From contig CAAGNP010000012.1 of NCBI GenBank assembly GCA_900771335.1, forward strand, positions 62,001 through 126,000: DNA of 64,000 nucleotides, written 5' to 3'. A program made the position numbers and the translations under genes. Each line of letters begins with the position of its first letter. Position 1 is the first letter of the stretch. The notes beneath the pieces were generated by a model. The model searched no databases, was not told the origin of the DNA, and saw nothing but the letters and a program-made list of their open reading frames with translations. Source of the stretch: Rikenellaceae bacterium (GTDB lineage Bacteria > Bacteroidota > Bacteroidia > Bacteroidales > UBA932). Of this stretch, positions 42,802 through 52,586 are shown one piece after another.

Positions 42802-43398
42802 ATGAGGATAACCAAAGCAACTTTCGCCGGCAGCAGCCAAAAATTGGATCAGAGACCAAAACTGAGGGCTCCTGAATTTGCATTTATCGGGAGGTCAAAT
42901 GTAGGGAAATCCTCACTCATAAATATGCTTTGTGAGCAGAGAAAACTGGCCCACACCTCAGCCACCCCCGGCAAGACCAAGCTCGTCAACCACTTCTACA
43001 TCAATGACCAATGGTACTTGGTGGACTTGCCCGGATACGGATACGCCAAAATTTCCAAAAAGAAAACTGACAAACTATCAGACATAATAACCCACTACAT
43101 CTGCAAATCCGAAGAGCTCGTAAACCTCTTTGTCCTGCTGGACTCACGCCACGACATACAGAAGATCGATCTGGAATTCATGATGAAACTGGGTGAACTG
43201 GGGATCCCATTCTCCATCATCTTCACCAAAGGGGACAAACTTGGGACAAACGCCCGTGCAGCCCAGATCGAGAAAAACAAGAAAGCCCTTCTCGAATACT
43301 GGGAAGAACTGCCACCTGTATTTGTCTCTTCGGCCGAGACAGGTCTGGGAAAAGAAGAAATACTTGACTACATAGACACTACTCTAAAAACTTTATAA
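42802..43398 (+). CDS. engB: Ribosome biogenesis GTPase EngB (YihA/YsxC)
   Basis: A 198-residue TRAFAC GTPase for large-subunit assembly. Motifs: G1 GRSNVGKSSL, G2 TSATPGKT, G3 DLPGYGYAK, G4 TKGDK, G5 SSAETG. The length is normal. It lies 3 bases before prs, starting a rightward group engB-prs-nadE-(small protein)-der. Confidence 0.96.
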   Translation: MRITKATFAGSSQKLDQRPKLRAPEFAFIGRSNVGKSSLINMLCEQRKLAHTSATPGKTKLVNHFYINDQWYLVDLPGYGYAKISKKKTDKLSDIITHYICKSEELVNLFVLLDSRHDIQKIDLEFMMKLGELGIPFSIIFTKGDKLGTNARAAQIEKNKKALLEYWEELPPVFVSSAETGLGKEEILDYIDTTLKTL

Positions 43399-43401
43399 CC
43401 T

Positions 43402-44352
43402 ATGGATCACAAACATACCATCAAAATTTTCTCTTGTAGAGGATCAAGATATCTTGCAGAAAAAATAGCAAGATCTCTAAACATGGAGCTTGGCAAATCT
43501 ATCGTTACAGACTTCAGCGACGGAGAGTTCCAACCAGCATTTGACGAATCTGTACGCGGCGCCACTGTATTTATCGTCCAATCTACATTCCCACCTATCG
43601 ACAACCTCTTCGAACTGCTTCTGATGATCGACGCAGCCAAGAGAGCTTCTGCCTATAAGGTGATCGCCGTTATGCCATATTTCGGCTGGGCAAGACAGGA
43701 CAGAAAGGACCGTCCAAGAGTCTCTATCGGAGCCAAATTGGTAGCTAACCTTCTTCACGCTGCAGGATGCGACAGAGTTATGACCGCTGACCTTCACGCT
43801 GACCAAATCCAAGGTTTCTTTGATTTCCCGGTAGACCACGTATATGCAAGCTCACTCTTCTTGCCTTATATGAGAAGCCTGAACTTGGAAAACCTCTCTA
43901 TCGCAGCACCTGATATGGGTGGTGCCAAAAGGGCAAATGCATACTCACGCGTACTTGGATGTCCACTTATCGTATGCCACAAATCGAGAGAGAGAGCCAA
44001 TGTAGTAGGCTCAATGACCGCTATCGGTGAAGTAGAGGGTAGAAACATCATCATCGTGGATGATATGATCGATACCGCAGGCACCATCGCTAAAGCAGCT
44101 GATATGCTTATGGAAAAAGGTGCACTCAGTGTTCGCGCATTGGCTACACACCCTGTATTCTCAGGTCAGGCATATGAGAAAATTGCAAATTCTGCCCTTT
44201 GCGAAGTGGTAGTATCAGACACTATTCCATTGAGAGCACGTCCGGATCAGGATACATCCAAGATCAAAGTGCTTTCAGTAGCTGATATCTTTGCTGATAT
44301 CATCAATAAAGTATACAACTACGAGCCAATCAGCCCAAGTTTCATTTTCTAA
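43402..44352 (+). CDS. prs: Ribose-phosphate pyrophosphokinase
   Basis: A 316-residue enzyme that makes PRPP from ribose 5-phosphate and ATP for nucleotide, histidine, tryptophan and NAD synthesis. Motifs: FSDGEFQPAFDESVRG, PYFGWARQDRKDRPR (ATP loop), DLHADQIQGFFD and the PRPP loop VDDMIDTAGTIAKAA. The neighbouring nadE also serves NAD synthesis. Confidence 0.96.
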   Translation: MDHKHTIKIFSCRGSRYLAEKIARSLNMELGKSIVTDFSDGEFQPAFDESVRGATVFIVQSTFPPIDNLFELLLMIDAAKRASAYKVIAVMPYFGWARQDRKDRPRVSIGAKLVANLLHAAGCDRVMTADLHADQIQGFFDFPVDHVYASSLFLPYMRSLNLENLSIAAPDMGGAKRANAYSRVLGCPLIVCHKSRERANVVGSMTAIGEVEGRNIIIVDDMIDTAGTIAKAADMLMEKGALSVRALATHPVFSGQAYEKIANSALCEVVVSDTIPLRARPDQDTSKIKVLSVADIFADIINKVYNYEPISPSFIF

Positions 44353-44356
44353 GACA

Positions 44357-45196
44357 ATGAAAACTTTTGACTACTCTATAGAGGAGATCCACAGGACTCT
44401 TGTCACTTCACTCCGTGACTTCTTCGCCAAATGCGGGCAGAAGAGGGCCGTTCTCGGCCTTTCCGGAGGTATTGACTCAGCTGTGGTAGCTGCCCTGGCG
44501 GTAGAAGCATTAGGTAAAGAGAATGTGTGTGGCATCATGATGCCATCACAATTCTCTACCGTTCACTCCCTTACCGACGCTGTCGATTTGGCAAACAACC
44601 TCGATATGGAATATATGGTAGTCCCTATCGAGAAGATGTACATGAGGGCCATGAGAGACCTTGAGCCTATCTTCAAGGGGGACAACTCCTGGGACAACAC
44701 TCAAGAGAACATCCAGGCCAGAATCAGAGGAATGATCGTAATGGCATACTCCAACAGACACGGAGCACTTGCCCTCAACACATCAAACAAAAGTGAATTG
44801 GCAATGGGTTACGGCACCCTTTATGGAGACTTGGCAGGTGCCCTTATGGTTATTGCCGACATATACAAAATCCAGGTATATGATCTGGCCCGCTACATAA
44901 ACAGGGAGAGGACCATTATCCCTGTCTCCACTATCACAAAAGCGCCGTCAGCCGAATTGCGCCACGACCAGAAAGACACAGACACTCTACCTGAGTACGC
45001 CATCCTAGACCCTGTCCTCCATGCACTTATCGAAGAGGGCAAGACCAAAGAGGAGCTTGTCGCTGAGGGTGAAGATGAGGCCCTTATCGACAGAATACTC
45101 ACATTGAAAGCCAGAAGTGCTTTTAAGGTTCACCAGATGGCACCGGTAATTAAAGTGAGTGAAAAGCCGATACATTACTCACAAAAATGGGTATAA
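44357..45196 (+). CDS. nadE: NH3-dependent NAD synthetase
   Basis: A 279-residue enzyme amidating deamido-NAD with ammonia. PP-loop SGGIDSAVVAALAVEALG, NTSNKSELAMGYGTLYGD and PSAELRHDQKDTDTLP are typical. There is no glutaminase domain, so it needs free ammonia or an external amidotransferase. The start at 44357 follows the prs stop by 4 bases; the frame is open further upstream inside prs. Confidence 0.94.
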   Translation: MKTFDYSIEEIHRTLVTSLRDFFAKCGQKRAVLGLSGGIDSAVVAALAVEALGKENVCGIMMPSQFSTVHSLTDAVDLANNLDMEYMVVPIEKMYMRAMRDLEPIFKGDNSWDNTQENIQARIRGMIVMAYSNRHGALALNTSNKSELAMGYGTLYGDLAGALMVIADIYKIQVYDLARYINRERTIIPVSTITKAPSAELRHDQKDTDTLPEYAILDPVLHALIEEGKTKEELVAEGEDEALIDRILTLKARSAFKVHQMAPVIKVSEKPIHYSQKWV

Positions 45197-45203
45197 GTAA
45201 AAT

Positions 45204-45482
45204 ATGAAAGTAATAATTGCAGCTCTGATATTCCTGGGGATTGCCATCTTTCTGATGTGCTTTAATATAATATTCAGAGGAACCGATTTCCCTGACACAG
45301 AGATATCTCATAACAAAGAGATGAGGAAGCGCGGCATCATCTGCGCCAAAGAGGATGAGCTCCGCACCTGGAGAAAAAAGGTTAAAAACGACAAGAGGGG
45401 CTGCGATGATGACTTTTGCGTAAGCTGCAACGAAATATGTGCAGCAAAAACCATAATGAAAGAAAAGGAGAATAAGAAATGA
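45204..45482 (+). CDS. Small Cys-rich membrane protein of unknown function
   Basis: A 92-residue protein with an N-terminal transmembrane helix (VIIAALIFLGIAIFLMCFNI, residues 3-22) and a charged tail carrying four cysteines (GCDDDFCVSCNEICAA, residues 67-82). The tail could bind metal. I recognise no named family. It lies 7 bases after nadE, and its stop overlaps the der start (ATGA). Confidence 0.7.
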   Translation: MKVIIAALIFLGIAIFLMCFNIIFRGTDFPDTEISHNKEMRKRGIICAKEDELRTWRKKVKNDKRGCDDDFCVSCNEICAAKTIMKEKENKK

Positions 45483-46786
45483 GTTTATTAGCCATCGTAG
45501 GACGCCCTAATGTGGGAAAATCCACCCTATTCAACAGACTTGTAGGGATGAGACAAGCCATAGTAGACGAGACTGCCGGTGTCACCAGAGACAGACACTA
45601 CGGCAGATGTGAATGGTGCGGTCACGAATTCTCTGTAGTGGATACAGGTGGATATACGTCCAATTCAGATGACATCTTTGAAGGGGAGATAAGAAAACAG
45701 GTAAGCATAGCGATACAGGAGGCCGATGCCATTCTATTTATGGTAGAGGTGGGAACAGGCATTACAGACTACGACTCTGAGATAGCTGAGATCCTCAGAC
45801 AATCCAAAAAACCTGTAATACTTGCAGTAAACAAAGTAGACTCTGCTGCCAAACAATACGACGCATACGAATTCTACTCTCTTGGATTGGGCGAGATCTG
45901 GAGTATCTCATCATCCAATGGAAGCGGCACAGGTGACCTTTTGGATGAGATAGTCCGTATCCTTCCAAAAGAGGAGGTGGCCGAGGACCCACACGCAGGA
46001 ATCCCAAGGGTAGCCATTGTCGGAAAACCCAATGTGGGCAAATCATCTCTGACCAATGCCCTTTTGGGTGAAGACAGAAACATCGTTACCCCTATAGCCG
46101 GCACCACACGTGACTCTGTCGAGTCCCATTACAACAAATTCGGACACGAATTCATATTGGTGGACACAGCAGGTCTGAGAAAAAAGACCAAAGTGAAAGA
46201 GGATCTGGAATTCTACTCTGTGATGCGCTCTATCAGAGCCATCGAACACTCTGACATCTGTATCCTTATGGTAGATGCACAGACAGGTATAGAAGCTCAG
46301 GACCTTGCCATCTTCAACCTTATCAACAAAAACAAGAAAGGGTGCGTAGTGGTAGTAAACAAATGGGACACCATCGAGAAAGGGAACAATACCATGAAAG
46401 AGTATACAGAGGTTATCAAACAGCGCCTCTCACCTTTCAATGACCTTCCGATCATCTTCACCTCTGTAATCAACAAGCAGAGGATTCTGGATGTATTGGA
46501 TGCCACAGCCAAAGTATACGAGAACTTCTCCCAAAAGATCCCTACATCAAAACTCAACGAGGCCATGCTTCCTGAGATTGAGAATTACCCTCCACCTGCT
46601 ACAAAAGGCAAATACATTAAGATCAAATTCATCACACAGCTCCCTACCCAGAGCCCATCATTCGCATTCTTCTGTAATTTGCCACAATACATCAAGGACC
46701 CTTACAAGAGGTTCCTGGAGAATAAACTAAGAAGCTATTTTGATTTCACAGGATGTCCCATCCAAATATATATGAGACAAAAATAA
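45479..46786 (+). CDS. der: Ribosome biogenesis GTPase Der (EngA)
   Basis: A 435-residue protein with two GTPase domains in tandem: G1 GRPNVGKSTLFNRL (residues 8-21) and GKPNVGKSSLTNAL (second domain), G3 DTGG and DTAG, G4 NKVD and NKWD, then a KH-like C-terminal domain (KYIKIKFITQLPTQSP). It is required for 50S assembly and is normally essential. It is translationally coupled to the small protein before it. Confidence 0.96.
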   Translation: MSLLAIVGRPNVGKSTLFNRLVGMRQAIVDETAGVTRDRHYGRCEWCGHEFSVVDTGGYTSNSDDIFEGEIRKQVSIAIQEADAILFMVEVGTGITDYDSEIAEILRQSKKPVILAVNKVDSAAKQYDAYEFYSLGLGEIWSISSSNGSGTGDLLDEIVRILPKEEVAEDPHAGIPRVAIVGKPNVGKSSLTNALLGEDRNIVTPIAGTTRDSVESHYNKFGHEFILVDTAGLRKKTKVKEDLEFYSVMRSIRAIEHSDICILMVDAQTGIEAQDLAIFNLINKNKKGCVVVVNKWDTIEKGNNTMKEYTEVIKQRLSPFNDLPIIFTSVINKQRILDVLDATAKVYENFSQKIPTSKLNEAMLPEIENYPPPATKGKYIKIKFITQLPTQSPSFAFFCNLPQYIKDPYKRFLENKLRSYFDFTGCPIQIYMRQK

Positions 46787-46803
46787 AGAATTAGAGTAGT
46801 GAA

Positions 46804-47196
46804 TCATTCTTTTTCGATGGAGAGTTGCTGGATATAATTCCCTCTCTCCGTCGTTTTTACAAATATAGTCACCTTAAATCTGTTTCCACCCCCCTCCAGC
46901 TGGCCTATGGCATATACCATGGGATAGACTCCGCTTTTGTGCACAATCTCAAATGACCTGGGGGTATAGTCTGAGAAAAATTTCCTCATTATCTGTTTGG
47001 CCTGATTTCTGCTACAGTTGTTTCTGTTACCAAACATTACCAGTTCTATATTTTCCGAGAACCAGGCAGAGAGGTTTGAAGCATTCCCCTTTTCCAGATA
47101 TTTGGAGATTGGCACGAAGACATCGCTCTTTTGTGACTGTGACGCAGCCACAAAAGAGAAGGCACAAAGTGATAATATAAGGAGACAATATCTCAT
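46804..47196 (-). CDS. DUF4783-type secreted protein
   Basis: A 130-residue protein with a signal peptide (residues 1-19, ILSLCAFSFVAASQ). The mature part fits the NTF2-like DUF4783 family: ISKYLEKGNASNLSAWFSENIEL, FFSDYTPRSFEIVHKSG, YIQQLSIEKE at the end. These proteins are typical of Bacteroidota; the role is unknown. The ATG at 47196 is chosen because it begins the signal peptide; an upstream in-frame start would put 14 polar residues before it. It converges on der. Confidence 0.82.
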   Translation of the reverse strand: MRYCLLILSLCAFSFVAASQSQKSDVFVPISKYLEKGNASNLSAWFSENIELVMFGNRNNCSRNQAKQIMRKFFSDYTPRSFEIVHKSGVYPMVYAIGQLEGGGNRFKVTIFVKTTERGNYIQQLSIEKE

Positions 47197-47265
47197 TATT
47201 GCTTTTTCAAATTTTACTACAATAATCAAGCCACACAAATGTTTCGGTAATTAATCAAATCGTAC

Positions 47266-47273
47266 TATATTTG
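47266..47273 (+). promoter_or_regulatory. -7 box for rlmH and the histidine kinase gene
   Basis: TATATTTG matches the consensus, 19 bases before the rlmH ATG. A weak TTTC lies 20 bases upstream. Confidence 0.5.
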
Positions 47274-47292
47274 TGTACAAACTTGTAATGAT

Positions 47293-47766
47293 ATGAAGAT
47301 AACACTCCTTACAGTCGGAAAAACCACTTTCCCTTTTGTTAAAGAAGGGTGCGACATCTTCATAAAGAGGATAAAACATTACACCACATTTGAATCGATA
47401 GAGATTCCTGAGCTGAAGAACACCTCTTCCCTTTCCAAGGAGCAGATCAAAGAGAGAGAGGGGGAATTGATTCTCAAGCACATCAAAAACACAGACAAAG
47501 TCATCTTGCTGGACGAGAGGGGCAAGAGCTTCTCCTCTATAGAGTGGTCCAGGGCAATAGAGAAAGAGACCACATCGGGGACCAGATCCCTAATCTTCAT
47601 AGTGGGTGGAGCATATGGATTCTCCAAAGAGATTTACGATAGGGCTGACTCCAAACTTTCTCTCTCCACCATGACTTTCTCTCACCAGATAATCAGACTG
47701 TTCTTTATCGAGCAGCTATATAGGGCATTTACCATAATTAAAGGGGAACCGTATCACAATGAGTAA
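47293..47766 (+). CDS. rlmH: 23S rRNA pseudouridine-1915 N3-methyltransferase
   Basis: A 157-residue SPOUT methyltransferase acting on helix 69 of 23S rRNA. Conserved stretches: LLDERGKSFSS, FIVGGAYGFS (AdoMet knot) and SLSTMTFSHQIIRLFFIEQLYRA. The length is the family norm. The gene overlaps the kinase gene by 8 bases, so the two are probably cotranscribed. Confidence 0.96.
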   Translation: MKITLLTVGKTTFPFVKEGCDIFIKRIKHYTTFESIEIPELKNTSSLSKEQIKEREGELILKHIKNTDKVILLDERGKSFSSIEWSRAIEKETTSGTRSLIFIVGGAYGFSKEIYDRADSKLSLSTMTFSHQIIRLFFIEQLYRAFTIIKGEPYHNE

Positions 47767-50700
47767 AAGGTGGAACAACATATCAGCCTTCGTCAGGAAG
47801 AACCTCGCAGCCATACTTGGGGTTCTGTCACTTGTATTTTTCTTCCTTTCATTTATCCAGTACCACTATGAGACCCCTAAAGAAGAGGCTGAACAGCTGC
47901 AGAAGAGGCTGAACATAAGGATAGGGATAATGGACGATTATGCCAGAAAAGCCCTTGACACACCATCAGATGAATGGCCCGGCCTGTTCAACTTTCCCGA
48001 TGACATGGTGCTGTACAAATATGTATCCGACACTATCCAGTCATGGGCAAACCTCTTCCCAATACACAATGACCTTGTAGACAAAGTACCTTCCCGCTAC
48101 ATTTTTCATGACCTTGCCAATACGAATCCGTTCAACACCAGGCTTCCATACCTCCACCCTGAGGCTCAATATGTAAACTTGGGCAACTGCTGGTATGTGG
48201 TAAAGACTTACAGTCGGGATGATTCCAAAGTTATAGCGGGCATATTCATCAACTCCGAATACCTCTCCCAGAACAATATCCTCCAGAATGTTGTAAATGA
48301 GAAATTGAAGCTCGACGACCAGTATGAGGTCGTCCCTATAGGGAGGGATGATTCCAATGTGGTATCCACCCGTGACGGCGAACCGCTATTCTCCATCATC
48401 CGCACTGTAAACACATACAACAGTTCACCTTACACTATGTTGAGATGGCTCTCCATCCTCTTCATAGGTTTTGCTTTGTTCTCCTACCACTTCAAGACCA
48501 GGACAAGCAAATCCCTCCTTATCACACTGTGTTCATTGCTGGCGTTGAGAATAGTAGCATTCACCATATCCAAACTGACCTTCCAGAACATAGAGTTTTT
48601 CACACCTCTGCTATATGCGGACGGTACCCTTTTCAACTCGTTGGGAGCCATTATCATAAACCACATCTTCATGTTCCTGGACATTTTGGCCATATATATG
48701 ATGAGGATATGGATTATCAAAAACATCAAACACTCTACAGAGATAGCCAGAAAAATAAAACTCTCCATTGTCACTCTGGCCCCCCTGTTCATCTTCTGCT
48801 ACATCCATTTTACACTCAAGTCCCTGATCCTCAACTCCAGCATCGATCTTGAGCTGTACAACATCCAGGGTATAACCATCTATACGATAGTTTCGTTCTT
48901 CTCATATTCGCTCCTGTTTGCGGCCCTGCTTCTGTCCCTACAGTTTGTGGCCCTGGCATACGACATGAAACGGAACATATCGCTACTCTCCAACAGGGGT
49001 ATTCTGGTCTACCTGATATTCATATCCATCTACAGTGTGGTATGCGTGGCAAATTATGGTTTTACCAAAGAGTACGAAAGGAACAGATCCATCACAAACA
49101 AACTGGCAATAGACAGGGATCTTGACCTGGAGCTCCACCTCAGGTCCATGGAGAAGCTTATCCAGGAAGACCCCATCATCAATCTGGTCATATCTGTACC
49201 CAACAGCGGAGAACTTATCAAAAGCAGACTTGAAGAGCTCTACTTCTGGAGCATAATCAACAAATATGACATCCGTATCACGGTCTGCAAACCTCATGAC
49301 CTGCTACAGATAGACAGCCACTCAAAACCTGTGGACTGCTTCACATTCTTCAGAAAAGAGATAGTGGAAAAATACGGTTTGCTCCTCGGTCCAAGGTCAA
49401 ACTTCTACTCCCTGAACAATAACAACAGCTTCATCAACTACTTCGGGCAGTTCACATACATAAAGGACTTCAGTCTGTATAACCTTTACATCGAAATAGA
49501 CTCCAAAAAGATCAATGAGTCATTCGGATATCCGAGTGACATGCTCGATTCACGGGCACTGAGCAGACGCAGTCTGCCAAACATCTACTCGTACGCCAAA
49601 TATTATGAAAACAAACTGGTGGCGTATGACGGCAAATACAACTATCCGCTGATAAATGAGAAGGAGTACAAAGAGAGGTATTCACACCACAGATCCAACG
49701 GATATGTACATTTCGTAAACAAAACATCTCCAGAGGGATTTGTAATAGTATCCAGAAGGACACGCTCCCTGATCCCTTACCTGGTGACATTCTCATACCT
49801 CTTCATCTTCTATGCCGCTATAACTTTCTTCATGCTCCGGTTCAAGAGGGACAAAAAAAGGGAAAGCAGCAAGAAACCCTTCAAGTCATTCCGAAACAAG
49901 ATTACCACACTGATCACATCTTCTTTGGTAGTGGCCATTGCCCTGGTATGTACTGGAAGCATCATCTTCATTATAGAGGTATTTGATGAAAACAACATCT
50001 CCATCATGGAGGACAAACTCAACTCCATTCAGACCTCTGTGTCAGAATTGTGCAAATATGCCAACAATCCACAGGACATCGTGACCGTGGATATTGTATC
50101 TGAGCTCAAGGATATTGCACTCAACACCCAGATCGACATAAACCTTTACAACCCTTCCGGCAAACTTATCACATCTACCAAGGATGAAGTTTTCAGCCAG
50201 TATCTGATCAGTACCCGTATCAATCCGAAGGCATACAAGGCACTTATTATCAACAATGAGAAGCAATTGATAGAAAAAGAGACGATTGCCACATTGGAAT
50301 ACTTCTCTCTTTATGCACCTATTTTCAATATCAACGGCAAATTCATTGCCATATTGAATATCCCATATTTCCTGGACACTTCTCAGGTCAAGGAGGACGC
50401 CACCCCCATTATTGCCACCATAATAAACCTCTTCCTATTGCTGATACTGGCCTCACTTGCAGTGAGCAGCGTCCTGTCAAATTCCATTGCGAAGCCGGTA
50501 GTGATGATCAGTAAAAAGATGCAGGAGCTTGATATTACCCAGAAAGGGGAACATATATCGTATAGCGGAAATGATGAGCTTGGGGCACTTGTAAACGCAT
50601 ACAACAACATGGTGGATGACCTCGAAGAGAGTACGCGCAAACTTGCTGAAACCGAAAGGGAGCAGGCGTGGAAAGAGATGGCCAGACATATTGCCCACGA

Positions 50701-51331
50701 GATCAAGAACCCTCTGACCCCGATGCAGCTCACCATCCAGCACCTTGTAAGATTGAAGCAGCAGGATGTTCCAAATTGGGAAGAGAAATTCTATGCCGCA
50801 TCATCTTCTCTTCTGGAACAGATAAATATTCTGTCGCAGACCGCCTCCGAATTCTCAAGCTTCGCCAAATTCTACAATGAGGACAGCAGGGTATTCGATT
50901 TGAAAGGGCTCATCCAGGACCAACTTATGTTTTTCGACAATAGGGACAACATCCGCTTTGAGTTTGTAACCACAATCGGGCAGGCAGATGTCCTGGCAAA
51001 AAAAGACCAGATAACCAGGGTTCTTGTCAACCTGATAAGCAATGCCATTCAAGCACTGGAAGCTCTGGATGGCGGTATCATCAGAGTATCCCTCACCTCT
51101 ACAGGGAGATCATACTCTGTTTCCATTGAGGACAATGGTGAAGGGGTAAAGGATGAGAACCTGTATAAATTATTCAAGCCCAACTTTACCACCAAAAGCA
51201 GCGGCACAGGATTGGGCTTGGCTATATGCAAAAGTATTATCGATCAGAGCAATGGTGAGATCTCTTACCGCAGGTCCAACCTTGGCGGTGCCAGTTTCTC
51301 ATTCACACTCCCTATCTATCAGCAGGGATAG
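47759..51331 (+). CDS. Very large NtrY-like sensor histidine kinase
   Basis: A 1190-residue membrane kinase. One N-terminal helix (residues about 17-36), an extracytoplasmic part, a block of six helices (about 225-430), a second large extracytoplasmic region, further helices near 680-705, 725-750 and 885-910, then HAMP, a phosphoacceptor domain (IAHEIKNPLTPMQL, His about 980) and HATPase (NLISNAIQALE, DNGEGV, GTGLGLAICKS). The H box with NPLTP is of the NtrB/NtrY type. The likely partner is the NtrC-like regulator that converges on it with a 20-base overlap. Confidence 0.9.
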   Translation: MSKRWNNISAFVRKNLAAILGVLSLVFFFLSFIQYHYETPKEEAEQLQKRLNIRIGIMDDYARKALDTPSDEWPGLFNFPDDMVLYKYVSDTIQSWANLFPIHNDLVDKVPSRYIFHDLANTNPFNTRLPYLHPEAQYVNLGNCWYVVKTYSRDDSKVIAGIFINSEYLSQNNILQNVVNEKLKLDDQYEVVPIGRDDSNVVSTRDGEPLFSIIRTVNTYNSSPYTMLRWLSILFIGFALFSYHFKTRTSKSLLITLCSLLALRIVAFTISKLTFQNIEFFTPLLYADGTLFNSLGAIIINHIFMFLDILAIYMMRIWIIKNIKHSTEIARKIKLSIVTLAPLFIFCYIHFTLKSLILNSSIDLELYNIQGITIYTIVSFFSYSLLFAALLLSLQFVALAYDMKRNISLLSNRGILVYLIFISIYSVVCVANYGFTKEYERNRSITNKLAIDRDLDLELHLRSMEKLIQEDPIINLVISVPNSGELIKSRLEELYFWSIINKYDIRITVCKPHDLLQIDSHSKPVDCFTFFRKEIVEKYGLLLGPRSNFYSLNNNNSFINYFGQFTYIKDFSLYNLYIEIDSKKINESFGYPSDMLDSRALSRRSLPNIYSYAKYYENKLVAYDGKYNYPLINEKEYKERYSHHRSNGYVHFVNKTSPEGFVIVSRRTRSLIPYLVTFSYLFIFYAAITFFMLRFKRDKKRESSKKPFKSFRNKITTLITSSLVVAIALVCTGSIIFIIEVFDENNISIMEDKLNSIQTSVSELCKYANNPQDIVTVDIVSELKDIALNTQIDINLYNPSGKLITSTKDEVFSQYLISTRINPKAYKALIINNEKQLIEKETIATLEYFSLYAPIFNINGKFIAILNIPYFLDTSQVKEDATPIIATIINLFLLLILASLAVSSVLSNSIAKPVVMISKKMQELDITQKGEHISYSGNDELGALVNAYNNMVDDLEESTRKLAETEREQAWKEMARHIAHEIKNPLTPMQLTIQHLVRLKQQDVPNWEEKFYAASSSLLEQINILSQTASEFSSFAKFYNEDSRVFDLKGLIQDQLMFFDNRDNIRFEFVTTIGQADVLAKKDQITRVLVNLISNAIQALEALDGGIIRVSLTSTGRSYSVSIEDNGEGVKDENLYKLFKPNFTTKSSGTGLGLAICKSIIDQSNGEISYRRSNLGGASFSFTLPIYQQG

Positions 51332-52475
51332 CGTAAGTGATTACATCGTCTCTGGTGATGACACCATTCGAAAGAATAAGGAGACGCTCCACCACATTGC
51401 GGAGCTCTCTGATGTTTCCGCTCCAGCCATACTGCATCAGTTCCTCCACAGCATCCTTCTCGATCTTCATCACAGGCTTGCCGTTCTCAGCAGATATCTG
51501 TTTGATGAAGTGGTTTACCAGTAATGGGATATCCTCCTTTCTATCAGCCAACGATGGCAGGTGGATTATGATGACGCTGAGCCTGTGGTAAAGGTCCTCA
51601 CGGAAGGTCCCTTTGGCAATCTCCTCTTTAAGGTTTTTGTTGGTAGCAGCCACTACCCTTACATCCACCTCTATATCCTTGTCACTGCCCACTCTTGTGA
51701 GTTTGTGTTCCTGAAGGACCCTGAGGACTTTTGCCTGGGCAGCCAGACTCATGTCTCCTATCTCATCCAGGAACAGTGTCCCCCCATTGGCCTGCTCAAA
51801 TTTCCCTTTGTGCTGCTTGATGGCTGAAGTAAATGCACCTTTTTCATGGCCGAAAAGCTCGCTCTCAATAAGTTCACTCGGGATAGCGGCGCAGTTGACC
51901 TCAATAAATGGTGCTGACACTCTATTGCTCAATTCGTGCAGCCATCTGGCCACCAGCTCCTTGCCTGTACCGTTTGAGCCGGTAATCAGTACTCTGGCAT
52001 CGGTGGGCGCTACCCTCTCTATCATCCCCTTTACTTTAGTAATGGAGGCAGATTCTCCCACTATCTCCTGAACCTTGGAGATCTTTCTCTTCAAGGTTTT
52101 GGTCTCTTTTACAAGTTCTCTCTTGTCTGTGGCGTTCTTGAGGGTGATAAGGATTCTGTTCAGATCCAAAGGCTTCTGAATGAAGTCATAGGCCCCCTTC
52201 TTGATACAATCTACAGCTGTATCGATGTCCCCATGTCCGGACATCATGATGATAGTGGATTCGCATCCACCCTGCACAAGCTTGTCCAGCAGCTCCTTCC
52301 CATCCATATTGGGCATCTTGATGTCACAGAAAATGGCATCGTACTGCGCAGCCTGAGCCTTCTCCACCCCCTCTGCACCATCTGATGCCAGGGTTATCTC
52401 ATGTCCTTCAAATTCCAGAATCTCTTTGAGGGTATTCCTGATACTCCTCTCATCATCAACAACAAGTATTTTCAT
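51312..52475 (-). CDS. NtrC-like sigma-54 activator without a DNA-binding domain
   Basis: A 387-residue response regulator. The receiver domain (1-120) has phosphoacceptor Asp51 (FCDIKMP). The AAA+ domain (about 140-370) has Walker A GSNGTGKE, the sigma-54 contact loop GAFTSA (213-218; usually GAFTGA), Walker B GGTLFLDEIGD and the R-finger region. It ends with VITRDDVITYAIPADR, where relatives continue for 50-80 residues with a Fis-type helix-turn-helix. No frameshifted HTH follows. It may activate from solution. A -7 box (TATCTTTG, minus strand) lies at 52494-52501. Confidence 0.92.
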   Translation of the reverse strand: MKILVVDDERSIRNTLKEILEFEGHEITLASDGAEGVEKAQAAQYDAIFCDIKMPNMDGKELLDKLVQGGCESTIIMMSGHGDIDTAVDCIKKGAYDFIQKPLDLNRILITLKNATDKRELVKETKTLKRKISKVQEIVGESASITKVKGMIERVAPTDARVLITGSNGTGKELVARWLHELSNRVSAPFIEVNCAAIPSELIESELFGHEKGAFTSAIKQHKGKFEQANGGTLFLDEIGDMSLAAQAKVLRVLQEHKLTRVGSDKDIEVDVRVVAATNKNLKEEIAKGTFREDLYHRLSVIIIHLPSLADRKEDIPLLVNHFIKQISAENGKPVMKIEKDAVEELMQYGWSGNIRELRNVVERLLILSNGVITRDDVITYAIPADR

Positions 52476-52493
52476 ATCGGCAAATTTATACTA

Positions 52494-52501
52494 CAAAGAT
52501 A
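52494..52501 (-). promoter_or_regulatory. -7 box of the NtrC-like regulator
   Basis: CAAAGATA on the plus strand is TATCTTTG on the minus strand, 18 bases before the ATG. Confidence 0.5.
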
Positions 52502-52548
52502 AGACAGAAAAACCAATCCACATACACTCTGCAAAATATAAGCCATAT

Positions 52549-52579
52549 ATTGAAGATTGCTTTCATTTTTCTACCTTTG
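52549..52579 (+). promoter_or_regulatory. Promoter of cmk-ispH
   Basis: TATTG (TTG at 52550-52552) and TACCTTTG at 52572-52579 are separated by 19 bases. The ATG at 52587 follows after 7 bases, so the leader is extremely short or absent. Confidence 0.6.
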
Positions 52580-52586
52580 TATCCAA

